The notes under the pieces: model-generated
Told to the model about the DNA's origin: nothing
The model's database searches: none
The model's input: the letters and a program-made list of their open reading frames with translations, nothing else
Shown here: one piece after another, positions 29,146 through 37,955 of the stretch
Layout: every line of letters starts with the position of its first letter
Position numbering within the stretch: the stretch's first letter is position 1
Program-made: the position numbers and the translations under genes
DNA from: Photobacterium rosenbergii
GTDB lineage: Bacteria; Pseudomonadota; Gammaproteobacteria; Enterobacterales; Vibrionaceae
Length of the DNA: 64,000 nucleotides
Assembly: GCF_003026455.1 (NCBI RefSeq)
Contig: NZ_PYMB01000003.1
Span: 124,001-188,000 of the forward strand
Reading direction: 5' to 3'

Positions 29146-29247
29146 TTACATGAGTACGAGGCCAACAACCATGAATGCCAAGCTAGTGAATACCGTACGA
29201 GTGATGATGCCTGTGTGAGTTGGATTGATCATTTCTTGGTGCTGCAT
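29146..29247 (-). CDS. 33-residue single-span membrane peptide
   Basis: ATG at 29247 with an AAAAGGG SD opens a 33-codon frame: a polar start (MQHQEMINPTHTG), then one hydrophobic helix (about residues 14-33, including FTSLAFMVVGLVLM) ending at the stop codon. Small single-span inner-membrane proteins of this kind are common and often modulate larger membrane complexes. I recognise no family. It is convergent with the kinase gene and separated from it by a terminator. Confidence 0.5.
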   Translation of the reverse strand: MQHQEMINPTHTGIITRTVFTSLAFMVVGLVLM

Positions 29248-29455
29248 ATATTACCCTTTTATGACAATTGGAAGATCTTTGTGTTTTTCTTTTCACTTTT
29301 TCATCATAGATCAAATTTCTTATATTTGAAGCATTAATTGAAAGAATTGTGCACACTGTCAATTTGTATGACGTATGCCGGAAGTGCATAAAAATTTCGG
29401 GTATTATTTTTTGAGTGTCTATACTTGCAGAAAAGGCCAAGTTACGGATGACGCT

Positions 29456-29842
29456 ATGAAAATTGCAGTATTATCATTAGGAGCCTTGCTTCAGTTTTTT
29501 GCTCTTTATATCGCTTTTTACTCGGATCTCTACGGGAGCATCTATTTAGCAACATTAATCTCGGTTGTGGCAATGGCATGTGTTTTGGTGGTTCGACATT
29601 TAGTTGCTCCAGTGTGCCTGATGGCGGGGATATTGATTGGCCTGTCGCTGTCACATAATGAGTCGGACTTGAAAACACTGAATGTGCTTGAAGGACAGGT
29701 TTTGGCTTGGCTTGAGCCTGAGGGGCAGATCCCACCTCAGTACAACGAAACAGAAACTGAAATCACTCACTTAAACATTTCACCTATTGAAGCCACCACG
29801 CTCGCGAAGGAAGAAACCTTGGCAGCTGTCAATTCGAACTGA
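29456..29842 (+). CDS. Small inner-membrane protein of unknown function
   Basis: If ATG at 29456 is the start, a 128-residue protein with three hydrophobic segments (about residues 3-22, 25-45 and 48-62) and a polar, acidic C-terminal tail rich in Glu and Thr. The frame is open from an ATG at 29375, but the upstream part lacks an SD and is not membrane-like. No motif is recognised. A terminator follows. Confidence 0.6.
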   Translation: MKIAVLSLGALLQFFALYIAFYSDLYGSIYLATLISVVAMACVLVVRHLVAPVCLMAGILIGLSLSHNESDLKTLNVLEGQVLAWLEPEGQIPPQYNETETEITHLNISPIEATTLAKEETLAAVNSN

Positions 29843-29851
29843 ATAGTTTAG

Positions 29852-29892
29852 AAAAGCCGCAAGCGTAGTAATTTTGCTTGCGGCTTTTTTCA
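29852..29892 (+). terminator. Bidirectional hairpin terminator
   Basis: AAAAGCCGCAAGC (29852-29864) pairs with GCTTGCGGCTTTT (29876-29888), followed by T. It separates the convergent membrane-protein and transglycosylase genes. Confidence 0.85.
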
Positions 29893-29919
29893 TTTGTTAA
29901 TTATGTCAGAAGCTAAAGG

Positions 29920-31200
29920 CTAGTCATTACTGGTTAGATGAGGGATCAATAACTTTTGACCCGCAAAAATGGTGGCGTCGCTGAGGTTATTAACCTGCTT
30001 GATGATATCCACCGAAATGTTGTTGATGTAAGCCAGTTGGTTCAGTGAGTCGCCTGCTTGGATATCATAAACTTCATAGTTTTGTTTGGCGTAAGTGCGA
30101 GCATTCTTATGCTCGAAGAATTGGGTTTTGTTCTTCATCGGCATCAAGATTTTATTGTCTTTATTTTTGCGGGTATAGCCCGCGGTATAGCCGGGGTTGA
30201 AATGGTATAGCTCTTTACTCGACAAACCTGAATAGGCTGCCACAGTCCCTAATTTGACCCTTCGACTTATGGTTATCTCTTCTAATACCGGTTCAGCCTT
30301 GATTGAGTGAAGCGGGATGTCGTAGCGATAACCGTGGTGCTTAACCAAATCCGCCATGGCAAGGAGTTTAGGAACGTAGTGGCGGGTTTCCTTGGGAAGT
30401 TTGAGGGACCAGAAGTCAGTCGACTTGCCTTGTTTTTTGTTTTGCTTAATGGCCGTCCTAACCCTGCCACCTCCAGTGTTATAGGCTGCAATGGCATGCA
30501 ACCAGTTACCATCAAATTTATCATAGAGGTATTCCAGTAGATCAAGGGCTGCATCTGTTGAATAAACAATATCGCGACGCCCATCATAGCCTTTGATAAT
30601 TTCTAACCCGAATGTCTTACCCGTAGGCTCTGTAAATTGCCAAAGGCCTGCGGCTCCTTTGTGGGAGTAAGCGAATTGGTCAAAACTACTTTCGACGAAA
30701 GGTAATAGTACCAACTCAATAGGCAAATCACGGGCATTGACCTGCTGGTAAATGTAATAAAGGAAAGGCTCTGCCCGGGCTGTGACTTTTTCTACATGGT
30801 AAGGGTTGTTGACATACCATCTTTTGTAATAGCGGATTGTACGATTGTTAGGGACCTTCATGTCGAGTTCGCTGGCCAGTAAGTCCCATAGATCAGGCTC
30901 TTGATCTTCTGCTTGTTCCGAAGTGTCGCTAGCGGCGATATTTGGATGAAAATCAGCAGGGCTTGAAGTTGGCGCGTTAATATCAGGAGTCTGGTCTAAG
31001 TTGTGATGGTTTGAGCCTGTAGCAATATAGCTGCCTGCAAACAAACGTTTATCAACTTCACATTGATGATCAGCATCTTCTGGTAATGATTGAACAGAAG
31101 CGGTTTGCGCGCTTAAGTCTCCTTGATTAACCATTGGGATTGATTGACATCCAATTGTGAAACTTATGAACAAAAACAAAAATATACTTCTTATGATCAT
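29920..31200 (-). CDS. MltD-like membrane-bound lytic murein transglycosylase with LysM
   Basis: A 426-residue envelope enzyme with a lipoprotein signal (FTIGC, Cys18). Next comes a poorly conserved linker to about residue 120, then an SLT domain (about 140-290) with catalytic Glu in PFVESSFD and the motifs SHKGAAGLWQF and AAYNTGGGRV. One LysM repeat closes the protein (about 375-420). It cleaves peptidoglycan to 1,6-anhydro products. E. coli MltD has two or more LysM repeats, so this is a shorter relative; the name MltD is by domain order, not by gene neighbourhood. Confidence 0.88.
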   Translation of the reverse strand: MIIRSIFLFLFISFTIGCQSIPMVNQGDLSAQTASVQSLPEDADHQCEVDKRLFAGSYIATGSNHHNLDQTPDINAPTSSPADFHPNIAASDTSEQAEDQEPDLWDLLASELDMKVPNNRTIRYYKRWYVNNPYHVEKVTARAEPFLYYIYQQVNARDLPIELVLLPFVESSFDQFAYSHKGAAGLWQFTEPTGKTFGLEIIKGYDGRRDIVYSTDAALDLLEYLYDKFDGNWLHAIAAYNTGGGRVRTAIKQNKKQGKSTDFWSLKLPKETRHYVPKLLAMADLVKHHGYRYDIPLHSIKAEPVLEEITISRRVKLGTVAAYSGLSSKELYHFNPGYTAGYTRKNKDNKILMPMKNKTQFFEHKNARTYAKQNYEVYDIQAGDSLNQLAYINNISVDIIKQVNNLSDATIFAGQKLLIPHLTSND

Positions 31201-31421
31201 AATAAATCATCGCCAGTCAAAAATTTATTGTGATATATGTCATTATTTTGACGTCTTGCTTTATGTTAGCAGTGTTCGGGTAGATTGGAAGTTAGAGACC
31301 AAGGTAAAGCGCATGATAGCCCGATAATATGGGTTCTTATCCGAAATGAGACAAATTTCACATTATTGCGCAGTAACGGCTAGGCTTTACGATACTGATA
31401 GCGACTTGGATAGACGTATTT

Positions 31422-31937
31422 ATGCAAAGCACAAATTTTCCGGCCGGTACGGTATTGAGAATACGTTGTAGTACTTATTGGCACTACGGTATCGCAGACG
31501 GGAGAGGTTATGTCATTCATAACTCAAAGAAATGGCGTCGGGTTGAAAGGGAGAGTGAGCTGGAGTTTTCTGAAGGGCGCCGGATAGAGGTCAGTGATAT
31601 TAGTGGGCCGTATCCACGGGCTGCAGTGCGTTACGCAAAATCCAAGCTGGGGCGGACCTATAACTTATTTAGCCAAAACTGTGAGCAATTTGTCCGCGAG
31701 GCACATGGCCTGCAGATTGAATGCACCCAGTTCCAGCGTTTGGTGGTGGCTGCAGCTGGGGGGTATATGACGCTCAGTGCTCCTTCGACAGTGATTAAAA
31801 TGGCAGGGGTTGGCTTACTCTTGGGCGCTGTGCTAACTTCGTCTGAAAAGCAGCCGTACCAAAATGCTGTCAAAGGCGCCAAACTGGCAGTTGGGGCTAG
31901 CTTGATTTTGCCTACTTTGCTTCGTCGCTTGCTCTAG
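31422..31937 (+). CDS. LRAT/NlpC-P60-like cysteine protein with membrane-anchor tail
   Basis: A 171-residue protein with the circularly permuted papain-fold layout of the LRAT family: H21 (WHYGI), H33 (YVIH) and the nucleophile C87 in NCEQF. A hydrophobic C-terminal region (about residues 108-165) holds one or two membrane segments. Relatives in animals (LRAT, PLAAT) are acyltransferases or phospholipases; bacterial members are largely uncharacterised. The NCE-x-F motif has Gln where the animal proteins have His. There is no signal peptide. It is monocistronic, divergent from mltD. Confidence 0.7.
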   Translation: MQSTNFPAGTVLRIRCSTYWHYGIADGRGYVIHNSKKWRRVERESELEFSEGRRIEVSDISGPYPRAAVRYAKSKLGRTYNLFSQNCEQFVREAHGLQIECTQFQRLVVAAAGGYMTLSAPSTVIKMAGVGLLLGAVLTSSEKQPYQNAVKGAKLAVGASLILPTLLRRLL

Positions 31938-32098
31938 TTTCGGCTGTGATTGATGCAAATATGACAGGTGAGGCATATTCCTATCTGGTATCTGCAACAA
32001 ATTTCAAAATGTTAGATCTGAACCACAGAAATTTTTGTAGTTAGGCCGTATGTTAACAAAAGGTGACTGAGTAAATACACTAATGCGCGAGAACTTCT

Positions 32099-32380
32099 GT
32101 GACGATTTTAATTGAACGCCATCATGACCGAGCTCATGATGACATTACTACGATGAGTGAAAAAATTGCAGGTCAACTTGAACAGGAGTATGGCCTTACT
32201 TGGTCCTGGCAAGACGATAAAATGCATATCAAACATTCTGCTGCAAAAGGTTATTTGCACGCTGAAGAAGGGAAGATTACGATTCAGCTCCAGCTTGTTG
32301 GCTTTGCTGCCGCCTTCTTTGCATCTACTATTGAAAGCCATATTACTGAACAACTCGACAAGCATCTCCTGGCGAGTTAA
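32099..32380 (+). CDS. Polyhydroxyalkanoic acid system family protein
   Basis: A 93-residue cytosolic protein recognised as the small granule-associated family often found beside PHA genes (start MTILIERHHD, with A-G-Q-L-E-Q-E-Y-G and a WSWQDD segment). The start is GTG at 32099 with a weak upstream purine stretch. Two phasin genes follow in the same direction after a terminator, supporting a role at polyester granules. No catalytic motif is seen. Confidence 0.75.
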   Translation: MTILIERHHDRAHDDITTMSEKIAGQLEQEYGLTWSWQDDKMHIKHSAAKGYLHAEEGKITIQLQLVGFAAAFFASTIESHITEQLDKHLLAS

Positions 32381-32405
32381 GTCAAAATAATTTTAATTAT
32401 TTTTT

Positions 32406-32434
32406 AAAAGAGCTCGTGACGAGCTCTTTTTTTA
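32406..32434 (+). terminator. Factor-independent terminator
   Basis: AAAAGAGCTCG (32406-32416) pairs with CGAGCTCTTTT (32420-32430) around a 3-nt loop, followed by T. Confidence 0.85.
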
Positions 32435-32615
32435 TCCCTCTGATTAGCAAGCTGTTTCCAAGCCTCTATTGTGACAATCCTCACAAACATATTCTCTCTC
32501 GCGATAAAGTGTTGTTTTAGGGAGAACATTCTAATTGAAATTCGTAAATTACATACAAGCAGTCAGGCAATACCCACTGGCTGGCACTATCGCAAAAGTT
32601 ATGGAGGGGACACTG

Positions 32616-33245
32616 ATGGGGATTTTTAAACAGACTGCGGAAGAATCAAATAAAGAGCAGATTCGTGACGCAATGGTTTACAACATTTGGTTAGCGGGCC
32701 TTGGTGCTTACGCCAAAAGTGCTGAAGAAATGAATCAGCTTTCTGATAAAGGCAAGAGCCTTTTTGATGAGTTGATTGAGCGTGGTCGTGCAGTTGAGTC
32801 GAAAACGAAAGAGCGAGTACACACAGCACGCAGCCAGACTTCAGTGGCAATTGAAGAACGCATGCACAACATGGTTCAGAAATTCATTGGTTTGGACAAC
32901 GAGCGCCTAGATCGTGTTGATGACAAGATCGACCAGCTAACTGCCAACATTGAAGCACTGGTAGAACGCCAGAAAGCACAAGCTGAGAAAAAGCCGGCTC
33001 CACGTAAGCGTACCGCTGCGAAAGCCACTGAAAAAGCAGCGCCTGCAGCCAAGAAACCAAGTGTTGCACGCCGCAAAACAGTAAAAGCTGCACAGCCAGT
33101 TCCAGCGGCTAAGCCAGAAGCTGAGAAAAAAGAGGTCGAAGCGCCGGTAAAGCCACAGACCGTAGCGGCAACTAGCGCTGTTGCGGAACCAAAGGCTAAA
33201 GCTGAAGACAAGCCTGCGGTAAGTACAAAACCTGAAGTGGTGTAA
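32616..33245 (+). CDS. PhaF-like phasin with histone-like tail
   Basis: A 209-residue granule protein. Residues about 1-125 form the amphipathic phasin domain (NIWLAGLGAYAKSAEEM, LFDELIERG, then a coiled-coil end). The remainder is a Lys/Ala/Pro-rich tail (AAKKPSVARRKTVKAA type) like that of PhaF, which can bind DNA and help distribute granules at division. ATG at 32616 has a GGAGG SD with 8-nt spacing; the open frame extends to a TTG at 32535 but the added residues look spurious. It is followed after 77 bp by a second phasin. Confidence 0.85.
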   Translation: MGIFKQTAEESNKEQIRDAMVYNIWLAGLGAYAKSAEEMNQLSDKGKSLFDELIERGRAVESKTKERVHTARSQTSVAIEERMHNMVQKFIGLDNERLDRVDDKIDQLTANIEALVERQKAQAEKKPAPRKRTAAKATEKAAPAAKKPSVARRKTVKAAQPVPAAKPEAEKKEVEAPVKPQTVAATSAVAEPKAKAEDKPAVSTKPEVV

Positions 33246-33322
33246 GCATAGCTTCCAATAGATATGCAGCCGTGAGTTAAATCGAGCGTGCTTAAAGCAA
33301 GATAACGCAAGAGGATATGATT

Positions 33323-33682
33323 ATGAGCAACAATACAGTAGTGAAAGCGGCAAAAAATGTCGTTGAAAGTGGTGAAGGCATTGCACGTAACATTTGGTTA
33401 GCAGGCCTTGGTATTTACAGCCGTAGCTTGGAAGAAGCCCAGCAGCTTAACGAGAAGTCAAACTTGATGTTTGATGACCTAGTTGAACGCGGTAAAGAAG
33501 TCGAAATCCAAGCGAAAGAGTGTATTGGTAAGAACACGGAAAAAGCGACTGAAGAAGTAGAAGCAGGTATGAATGATCTGTTCTACCGCCTAAGTGGCGT
33601 TGACCGTGAGAAGCTTGAGCGTATGGACGAGAAAATCGACAAACTGACTCAAGCCGTTGAGAAATTGGCAGAAGCAGAGTAA
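33323..33682 (+). CDS. PhaI-like phasin
   Basis: A 119-residue phasin, essentially the N-terminal domain of its neighbour without the basic tail: both contain NIWLAGLG-x-YS/AKS, LFD-DL/EL-ERG and a C-terminal coiled coil (R-MDEKIDKL-TQAVEKL). It coats PHA granules. ATG at 33323 fits the AGAGG SD better than ATG at 33317. The pair probably arose by duplication. A terminator follows. Confidence 0.85.
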   Translation: MSNNTVVKAAKNVVESGEGIARNIWLAGLGIYSRSLEEAQQLNEKSNLMFDDLVERGKEVEIQAKECIGKNTEKATEEVEAGMNDLFYRLSGVDREKLERMDEKIDKLTQAVEKLAEAE

Positions 33683-33773
33683 CTGCCAATACGGAGCTAC
33701 GTTTATGCCAGCCAGACAATAAGTAGCTCCGGGCTGACCAACCGTTCCCAGTCTGCAGGTTGTGAAGCCTTTA

Positions 33774-33808
33774 GGTTGCGCGTGGGCCATGCACGCGCAC
33801 CTTTTTTG
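33774..33808 (+). terminator. Factor-independent terminator
   Basis: GGTTGCGCGTG pairs with CACGCGCACC (one bulged T), followed by TTTTTT. It ends the phasin pair, about 90 bp after the stop codon. Confidence 0.8.
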
Positions 33809-33990
33809 CTATTTTTGCTGCCTTTATTGGCAGAGTTTTTTTGCACCCTAGAAAAACAGTTGTTTTAACCTTAAATGACAGAAAACTAGGCACTTCTTAA
33901 AGAAAAGCATCATTTTTTTGCTACCAGATATTGACCAAACCCCTTGTTTAATTCTAACTTTGTAAATGAATTGTAAAAAAGGTGGCGTAT
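33809..33990. other. Promoter region of the hydrolase gene
   Basis: An AT-rich stretch between the phasin terminator and the alpha/beta hydrolase gene. It holds the AAGGTGG SD (33978-33984). No other feature is visible. Confidence 0.35.
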
Positions 33991-34929
33991 ATGGATAGTT
34001 GGCGTAATAGGGCTTTCAACAAGGTTTTATTCCGAATTATGCGGCAACGTCTTGCAAACTGTGAATCAACCGAAGAAATGCGTGATCTCATTTTATCTAT
34101 TGATAACTATGGGCCTTTCATTGCTGCACCAAAGGGGATGGAGATCACACCAACCCGCTTCGCCGACGTGTCTTGCGATTGGGTCGATATGCCCAAGAGT
34201 AGCGGTAACAAGATTATCCTTTACTTCCATGGTGGAGGGTTTTGCTTTCACAGCCCAAAGATCCACAACGCCTTCTTAGCGCGCTTAGCTAATCACACCA
34301 GCTCGCGTGGACTTATGGTGAATTATCGATTAGCGCCCGAAAACCCATATCCTGCGGCCCCAGATGACTGCTTTGCAGTGTACAGAGGGTTATTGGTCAA
34401 AGGCTACCACCCACACCAAATCTTCTTCGCAGGGGATTCTGCAGGTGGTAACTTAGTGCTGACGACGATGCTTAGGATTCGCGAAGCCAAATTACCGCAG
34501 CCTGCTGGTGGTATTTTGATGTCGCCAGTGTCAGATATGGCTGTGACTGGGGAGTCAGCGTTTAAGAAATGTAAGGATGACCCATTTTTTGATTTAAGCA
34601 CCTTACTTTTGATGCGTAATAACTACATTGGAATGCAAAACCCCTGTGACCCTGATATTTCCCCGTATTACGCTGACCATCGTGATTTACCGCCAACCTT
34701 TATAACATCGGGCACCGAAGAGTTGCTAATGGATGATGCCATTCACCTTGCCCAGAGGATGGGTGAGGCCGGTAACGATGTCACGATCAACGTGGTTAAG
34801 GGCGTTCCTCATGTCTATCCGCTTTTTTATCAATTAAGCGAAGCTCGGGACGCGATGAAGTTGATGGCTGGCTTTATCAAAGAGAAATTCAAAGAAGCGG
34901 GTGAGTCGATTGATAAGAAAGCCAGTTGA
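33991..34929 (+). CDS. Alpha/beta hydrolase, hormone-sensitive-lipase family
   Basis: A 312-residue esterase-type enzyme. The oxyanion motif HGGGF is at about residues 77-81 and the nucleophile in GDSAGG at about 150. The acid is probably in the EELLMDDA segment, and the His is in GVPHVYPLF. This is the HSL (family IV) arrangement. ATG at 33991 follows an AAGGTGG SD; the frame could begin at GTG 33982. It lies downstream of PHA granule genes, but a terminator separates them and no depolymerase motif is evident, so the substrate is open. Confidence 0.85.
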   Translation: MDSWRNRAFNKVLFRIMRQRLANCESTEEMRDLILSIDNYGPFIAAPKGMEITPTRFADVSCDWVDMPKSSGNKIILYFHGGGFCFHSPKIHNAFLARLANHTSSRGLMVNYRLAPENPYPAAPDDCFAVYRGLLVKGYHPHQIFFAGDSAGGNLVLTTMLRIREAKLPQPAGGILMSPVSDMAVTGESAFKKCKDDPFFDLSTLLLMRNNYIGMQNPCDPDISPYYADHRDLPPTFITSGTEELLMDDAIHLAQRMGEAGNDVTINVVKGVPHVYPLFYQLSEARDAMKLMAGFIKEKFKEAGESIDKKAS

Positions 34930-34952
34930 GTTGGTTTACATAATTACGATGT

Positions 34953-34990
34953 AAAAAAAGAGCCCATTTAAGGGCTCGTTTTATTTTAAT
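34953..34990 (+). terminator. Hairpin terminator
   Basis: GAGCCC (34960-34965) pairs with GGGCTC (34972-34977), with A-rich and T-rich flanks, so it may serve both convergent genes. Confidence 0.75.
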
Positions 34991-35023
34991 CGCTGTGAAT
35001 TTTTCGCTCACAATTATTAGAGC

Positions 35024-35914
35024 TTAGTTTGTTAAGGTTGAGAGCTTCTGCTTTTGGTAGTGCATCGCAGATTCCGACACCTTGCCGCTATTGCCACTTT
35101 GTAGCCATTTCTTGATCCTACCAGCATCACCAACAGGCGTCAGTTTGCCATAAGCATCTAGCGTAACAATCAGTAACTGTCGGCCTTCCACATGGGTGAC
35201 CATAGCCAAGCAATGCCCTGCAATATCCAAATAACCTGTTTTACTCAACCCGACATTCCATTTCTGGCCCCTGACAAGCGCGTTGGTGTTGGTGTAACCC
35301 AGCTTGTAACGTGGTTTTTTGAAATAGGCGGTATGCACAGGTGTTGTGCTGTATTCTTTGATTTTCGGGTATTTGTAGGCAGCTTTTACCATTTTGGTGA
35401 TATCAGCAGCGGTAGACACGTTATTGGGGTCTAAACCCGAGCTATCGACAAACACCGTGTCTTTCATATCTAGGGATTTTGCTTTGGCGTTCATTGCTTC
35501 TATGAAAGCATCATAACCACCAGGGTATTGGCGGGCTAAGGCTGCCGTAGCGAGGTTTTCTGAAGACATAAGGGCAATATGAAGGGCTTCCCCTCGACTT
35601 AGCGTAGACCCCATCCTGATACGCGAATAACCATTGTAGATCTTTTCTTTGTCTATCTTTTCAAAGCTGATTGCTTCGCCCAAGGAAAGTTTGGCATCCA
35701 GAACGACCATCGCGGTCATCACTTTAGTCAGTGAGGCAATAGGCATCACGATGTCAGAGTTCTTCTGGAAGAGTGTTTTGTTGGTATCGAGATCAGTTAC
35801 GTACGTACTAACTGAAGCTGTCTGGATGTTATCTGTATTGAGCTTACTGGCATGAACTGTTGATATGGACATGGCCAGGCAGATGGCAAATAGCCGATTG
35901 AGTTGGCGAAACAA
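35024..35914 (-). CDS. pbpG: D-alanyl-D-alanine endopeptidase, PBP7-like
   Basis: A 296-residue periplasmic serine peptidase with a signal peptide (ends VHA-SK) and the three penicillin-binding motifs: SLTK (about residue 62), SEN (SSEN, about 118) and KTG (SKTGYLDIAGH, about 225). PBP7 cleaves peptide cross-links in peptidoglycan and helps remodel it. Length is near E. coli PbpG. TTG at 35914 is placed 5 nt after AAGGAG; the in-frame GTG at 35920 overlaps that SD, so TTG is the likelier start. Confidence 0.88.
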   Translation of the reverse strand: MFRQLNRLFAICLAMSISTVHASKLNTDNIQTASVSTYVTDLDTNKTLFQKNSDIVMPIASLTKVMTAMVVLDAKLSLGEAISFEKIDKEKIYNGYSRIRMGSTLSRGEALHIALMSSENLATAALARQYPGGYDAFIEAMNAKAKSLDMKDTVFVDSSGLDPNNVSTAADITKMVKAAYKYPKIKEYSTTPVHTAYFKKPRYKLGYTNTNALVRGQKWNVGLSKTGYLDIAGHCLAMVTHVEGRQLLIVTLDAYGKLTPVGDAGRIKKWLQSGNSGKVSESAMHYQKQKLSTLTN

Positions 35915-36031
35915 AACCACTCCTTGTTGATAAAACGATGTATAGCAATACAGACAAGGGTAGCTTGGGCTAAGGAGTTGGTAAAGTCAGTTTATCGTTA
36001 ATTGGGTAGGCGACTGGTTGTCGCTCTGCTG

Positions 36032-36412
36032 CTAGGGCTCTTGATCTTCCCAGCCTTTGTCTTCCCACCATTGGTACATACAAAATACAAACCCAAGTGC
36101 GCCAATAGTTATCATCATCTGGAGAGCCAACTCGTTAAGTAAGTTAGGCTCAAAGGACGAGGCCATGATGGCGACGGTAGCAAATGCATAGGCTAGGTAC
36201 CCCCATGAACTGCCCCGATAGAACTGTAGGATTTCTAAGGCGATAAACAACACAGATGAAACGAAATAAAATCGGTAGAACTTACCAATGATGTCGGTAT
36301 AGAATTCGCCAGCAAACCTGACCATCAACCAATGGAAGCATGTGTAGAACACAACAATACAGATTGTTGATTCTGATAGGCTTTTAAAAAGTTTGATGTT
36401 CATTTTGGTCAT
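36032..36412 (-). CDS. Inner-membrane protein of unknown function
   Basis: A 126-residue protein with about four hydrophobic segments and a Trp/Glu/Asp-rich cytosolic tail (WWEDKGWEDQEP). No family is recognised. The start may be ATG at 36412 or the second Met four codons on. It lies upstream of pbpG in the same direction, about 115 bp away, so cotranscription is possible. Confidence 0.6.
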   Translation of the reverse strand: MTKMNIKLFKSLSESTICIVVFYTCFHWLMVRFAGEFYTDIIGKFYRFYFVSSVLFIALEILQFYRGSSWGYLAYAFATVAIMASSFEPNLLNELALQMMITIGALGFVFCMYQWWEDKGWEDQEP

Positions 36413-36807
36413 CCATCTATGCTACTTGTCAATTTTTAGCACAATACAGACAGAGATACTTTTTCAAAATGTAAAAGACTATTTTAATTGGAAAACAAAT
36501 TTACGATATGAGTAAGTACGATTCAAAGTAACCATCCATTAATAGTGTTGATTATTTTATTCATCAAGCAGGCTAATTGTTTTTAATTATTAAAATTGTC
36601 ACTTAAATTAATATTGTTGGGAGTAGCTTAAGCTGTAGTTACACAGCCTTTTGGGGTTTATTTTCTTGATAAGTATGGAAAAATTTCCATCATTCGATGT
36701 TTGGGTAGGCGGGTTGGGATTTATGGAAGGTAAAATATTGAGATGTAAAGTCCCTTTATGGTGATTGTGAGTTTTCTCCTTAAATCTTATGCTATCTGGC
36801 AGTTACT
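36413..36807. other. AT-rich intergenic region, nothing else identified
   Basis: A long AT-rich divergent region between the unknown membrane gene and the iron-binding-protein gene. One ORF of 29 codons (36675-36764, plus) lacks an SD and is not supported. Confidence 0.4.
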
Positions 36808-36826
36808 GATAACGTCTATCATTCTT
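36808..36826. promoter_or_regulatory. Possible Fur box upstream of the iron-binding protein
   Basis: The 19-mer from GATAACGTC to ATTCTT matches about 13 of 19 positions of the Fur consensus (GATAATGATAATCATTATC). It ends 13 bp before the start codon, where repressor binding would block expression. This is a consensus match only. Confidence 0.4.
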
Positions 36827-36839
36827 ATAAGAGATATCC

Positions 36840-37853
36840 ATGAAAAAGCTATTATTGGGTGCTGTTTCTGCCACTTTATTTTTCCCTCAATTTTCTATGG
36901 CAGCCGAAGAGGTTAATGTTTATTCGTATCGGCAGGCTTTCTTAGTTGAGCCTTTATTTAAAGAGTTTACCGATGAAACTGGCATAAAAGTGAATGTGAA
37001 ATTTGCTAGAGAAGGTTTTACTGAAATGCTTAAGCACGAAGGACGCTTGAGCCCTGCCGATATTATATTAACCACAGATGTAGGCCATTTGATTGAGTTG
37101 TCCGATGAAGGCTTGGTTCAGCCAGTTAATAATGACATTGTAAATAAAAACATTCCAAGCCAGTACCGAGATAGCGAGGGTGAGTGGTATGCACTGACAC
37201 TGCGCACCCGAAATGTCCAGTCTTCAAAAGGCCGTGTCGGTCGGTTACCAAGCGACTTTGATTATATGGACTTAGCCGATCCGAAATGGAAAGGAAAAGT
37301 CTGTACCCGTTCTGGCAAGCACCACTACAACATTTCATTGGTATCCTCAATCATTGCCCACCATGGCGAAGAAAAGGCAAAGGAATGGCTGGAAGGATTC
37401 AAGGACAACCTTGTTCGCAAACCACAGGGTAATGATCGCGGCCAGATTAAAGCGGTGAAAGAGGGGCTATGTGATATTGCCGTTAGCAACAGTTATTACT
37501 TCGGGATCATGATGGCAGATGAAAACCAGCGCAGCTGGGCAGAGTCTGTATATATTAATTTCCCGGGCCAAGAGCAAAATGGTACTCACGTCAATGTCAG
37601 CGGTATGGCTATGGCCAAGTACGCTCCGAATTCAGAGAATGCCATTAAACTGATGGAATTCTTGTCTGATAGTAAAGCACAGGAAATGTATGCCGCTGCG
37701 AATTTCGAGTATCCAGTTAAACCCGGCGTTCAGCCAACAGAACTAGTGGCCTCTTGGGGGGAGTTTAATGCTGATGCGCTTCCTCTTGAGCAGATTTCTC
37801 AATACCGTCCAGTAGCGGTAAGGCTGCTGGATGAAGTGCAGTTTGACCTATAG
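36840..37853 (+). CDS. fbpA: Fe(3+) ABC transporter substrate-binding protein, FbpA/FutA-like
   Basis: A 337-residue periplasmic protein with a Sec signal (ends SMA-AEE). The ferric-binding signature starts VNVYSYRQAFLVEPLF and the paired tyrosines of the iron site appear in SNSYYFG (about residue 220). It should deliver ferric iron to an FbpBC-type permease, which is not in this window. It is monocistronic with a terminator, and a Fur-like site precedes it. Confidence 0.88.
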   Translation: MKKLLLGAVSATLFFPQFSMAAEEVNVYSYRQAFLVEPLFKEFTDETGIKVNVKFAREGFTEMLKHEGRLSPADIILTTDVGHLIELSDEGLVQPVNNDIVNKNIPSQYRDSEGEWYALTLRTRNVQSSKGRVGRLPSDFDYMDLADPKWKGKVCTRSGKHHYNISLVSSIIAHHGEEKAKEWLEGFKDNLVRKPQGNDRGQIKAVKEGLCDIAVSNSYYFGIMMADENQRSWAESVYINFPGQEQNGTHVNVSGMAMAKYAPNSENAIKLMEFLSDSKAQEMYAAANFEYPVKPGVQPTELVASWGEFNADALPLEQISQYRPVAVRLLDEVQFDL

Positions 37854-37887
37854 AGCGCCAAGGTTAAATTCCATTAGTTTGAAATGA

Positions 37888-37919
37888 AAAAACACCCCAT
37901 GTAGATATGGGGTGTTTTT
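37888..37919 (+). terminator. Strong hairpin terminator
   Basis: AAAAACACCCCAT (37888-37900) pairs perfectly with ATGGGGTGTTTTT (37907-37919), loop of six. It is probably bidirectional. Confidence 0.9.
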
Positions 37920-37955
37920 GATTATCATTGTTAAACCAAAATCTCTATTTGCTGA

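Noticed and set aside
36675..36764. 29-codon plus-strand ORF before fbpA
   Set aside because: No SD, and the region is better explained as an AT-rich promoter with a Fur-like site.
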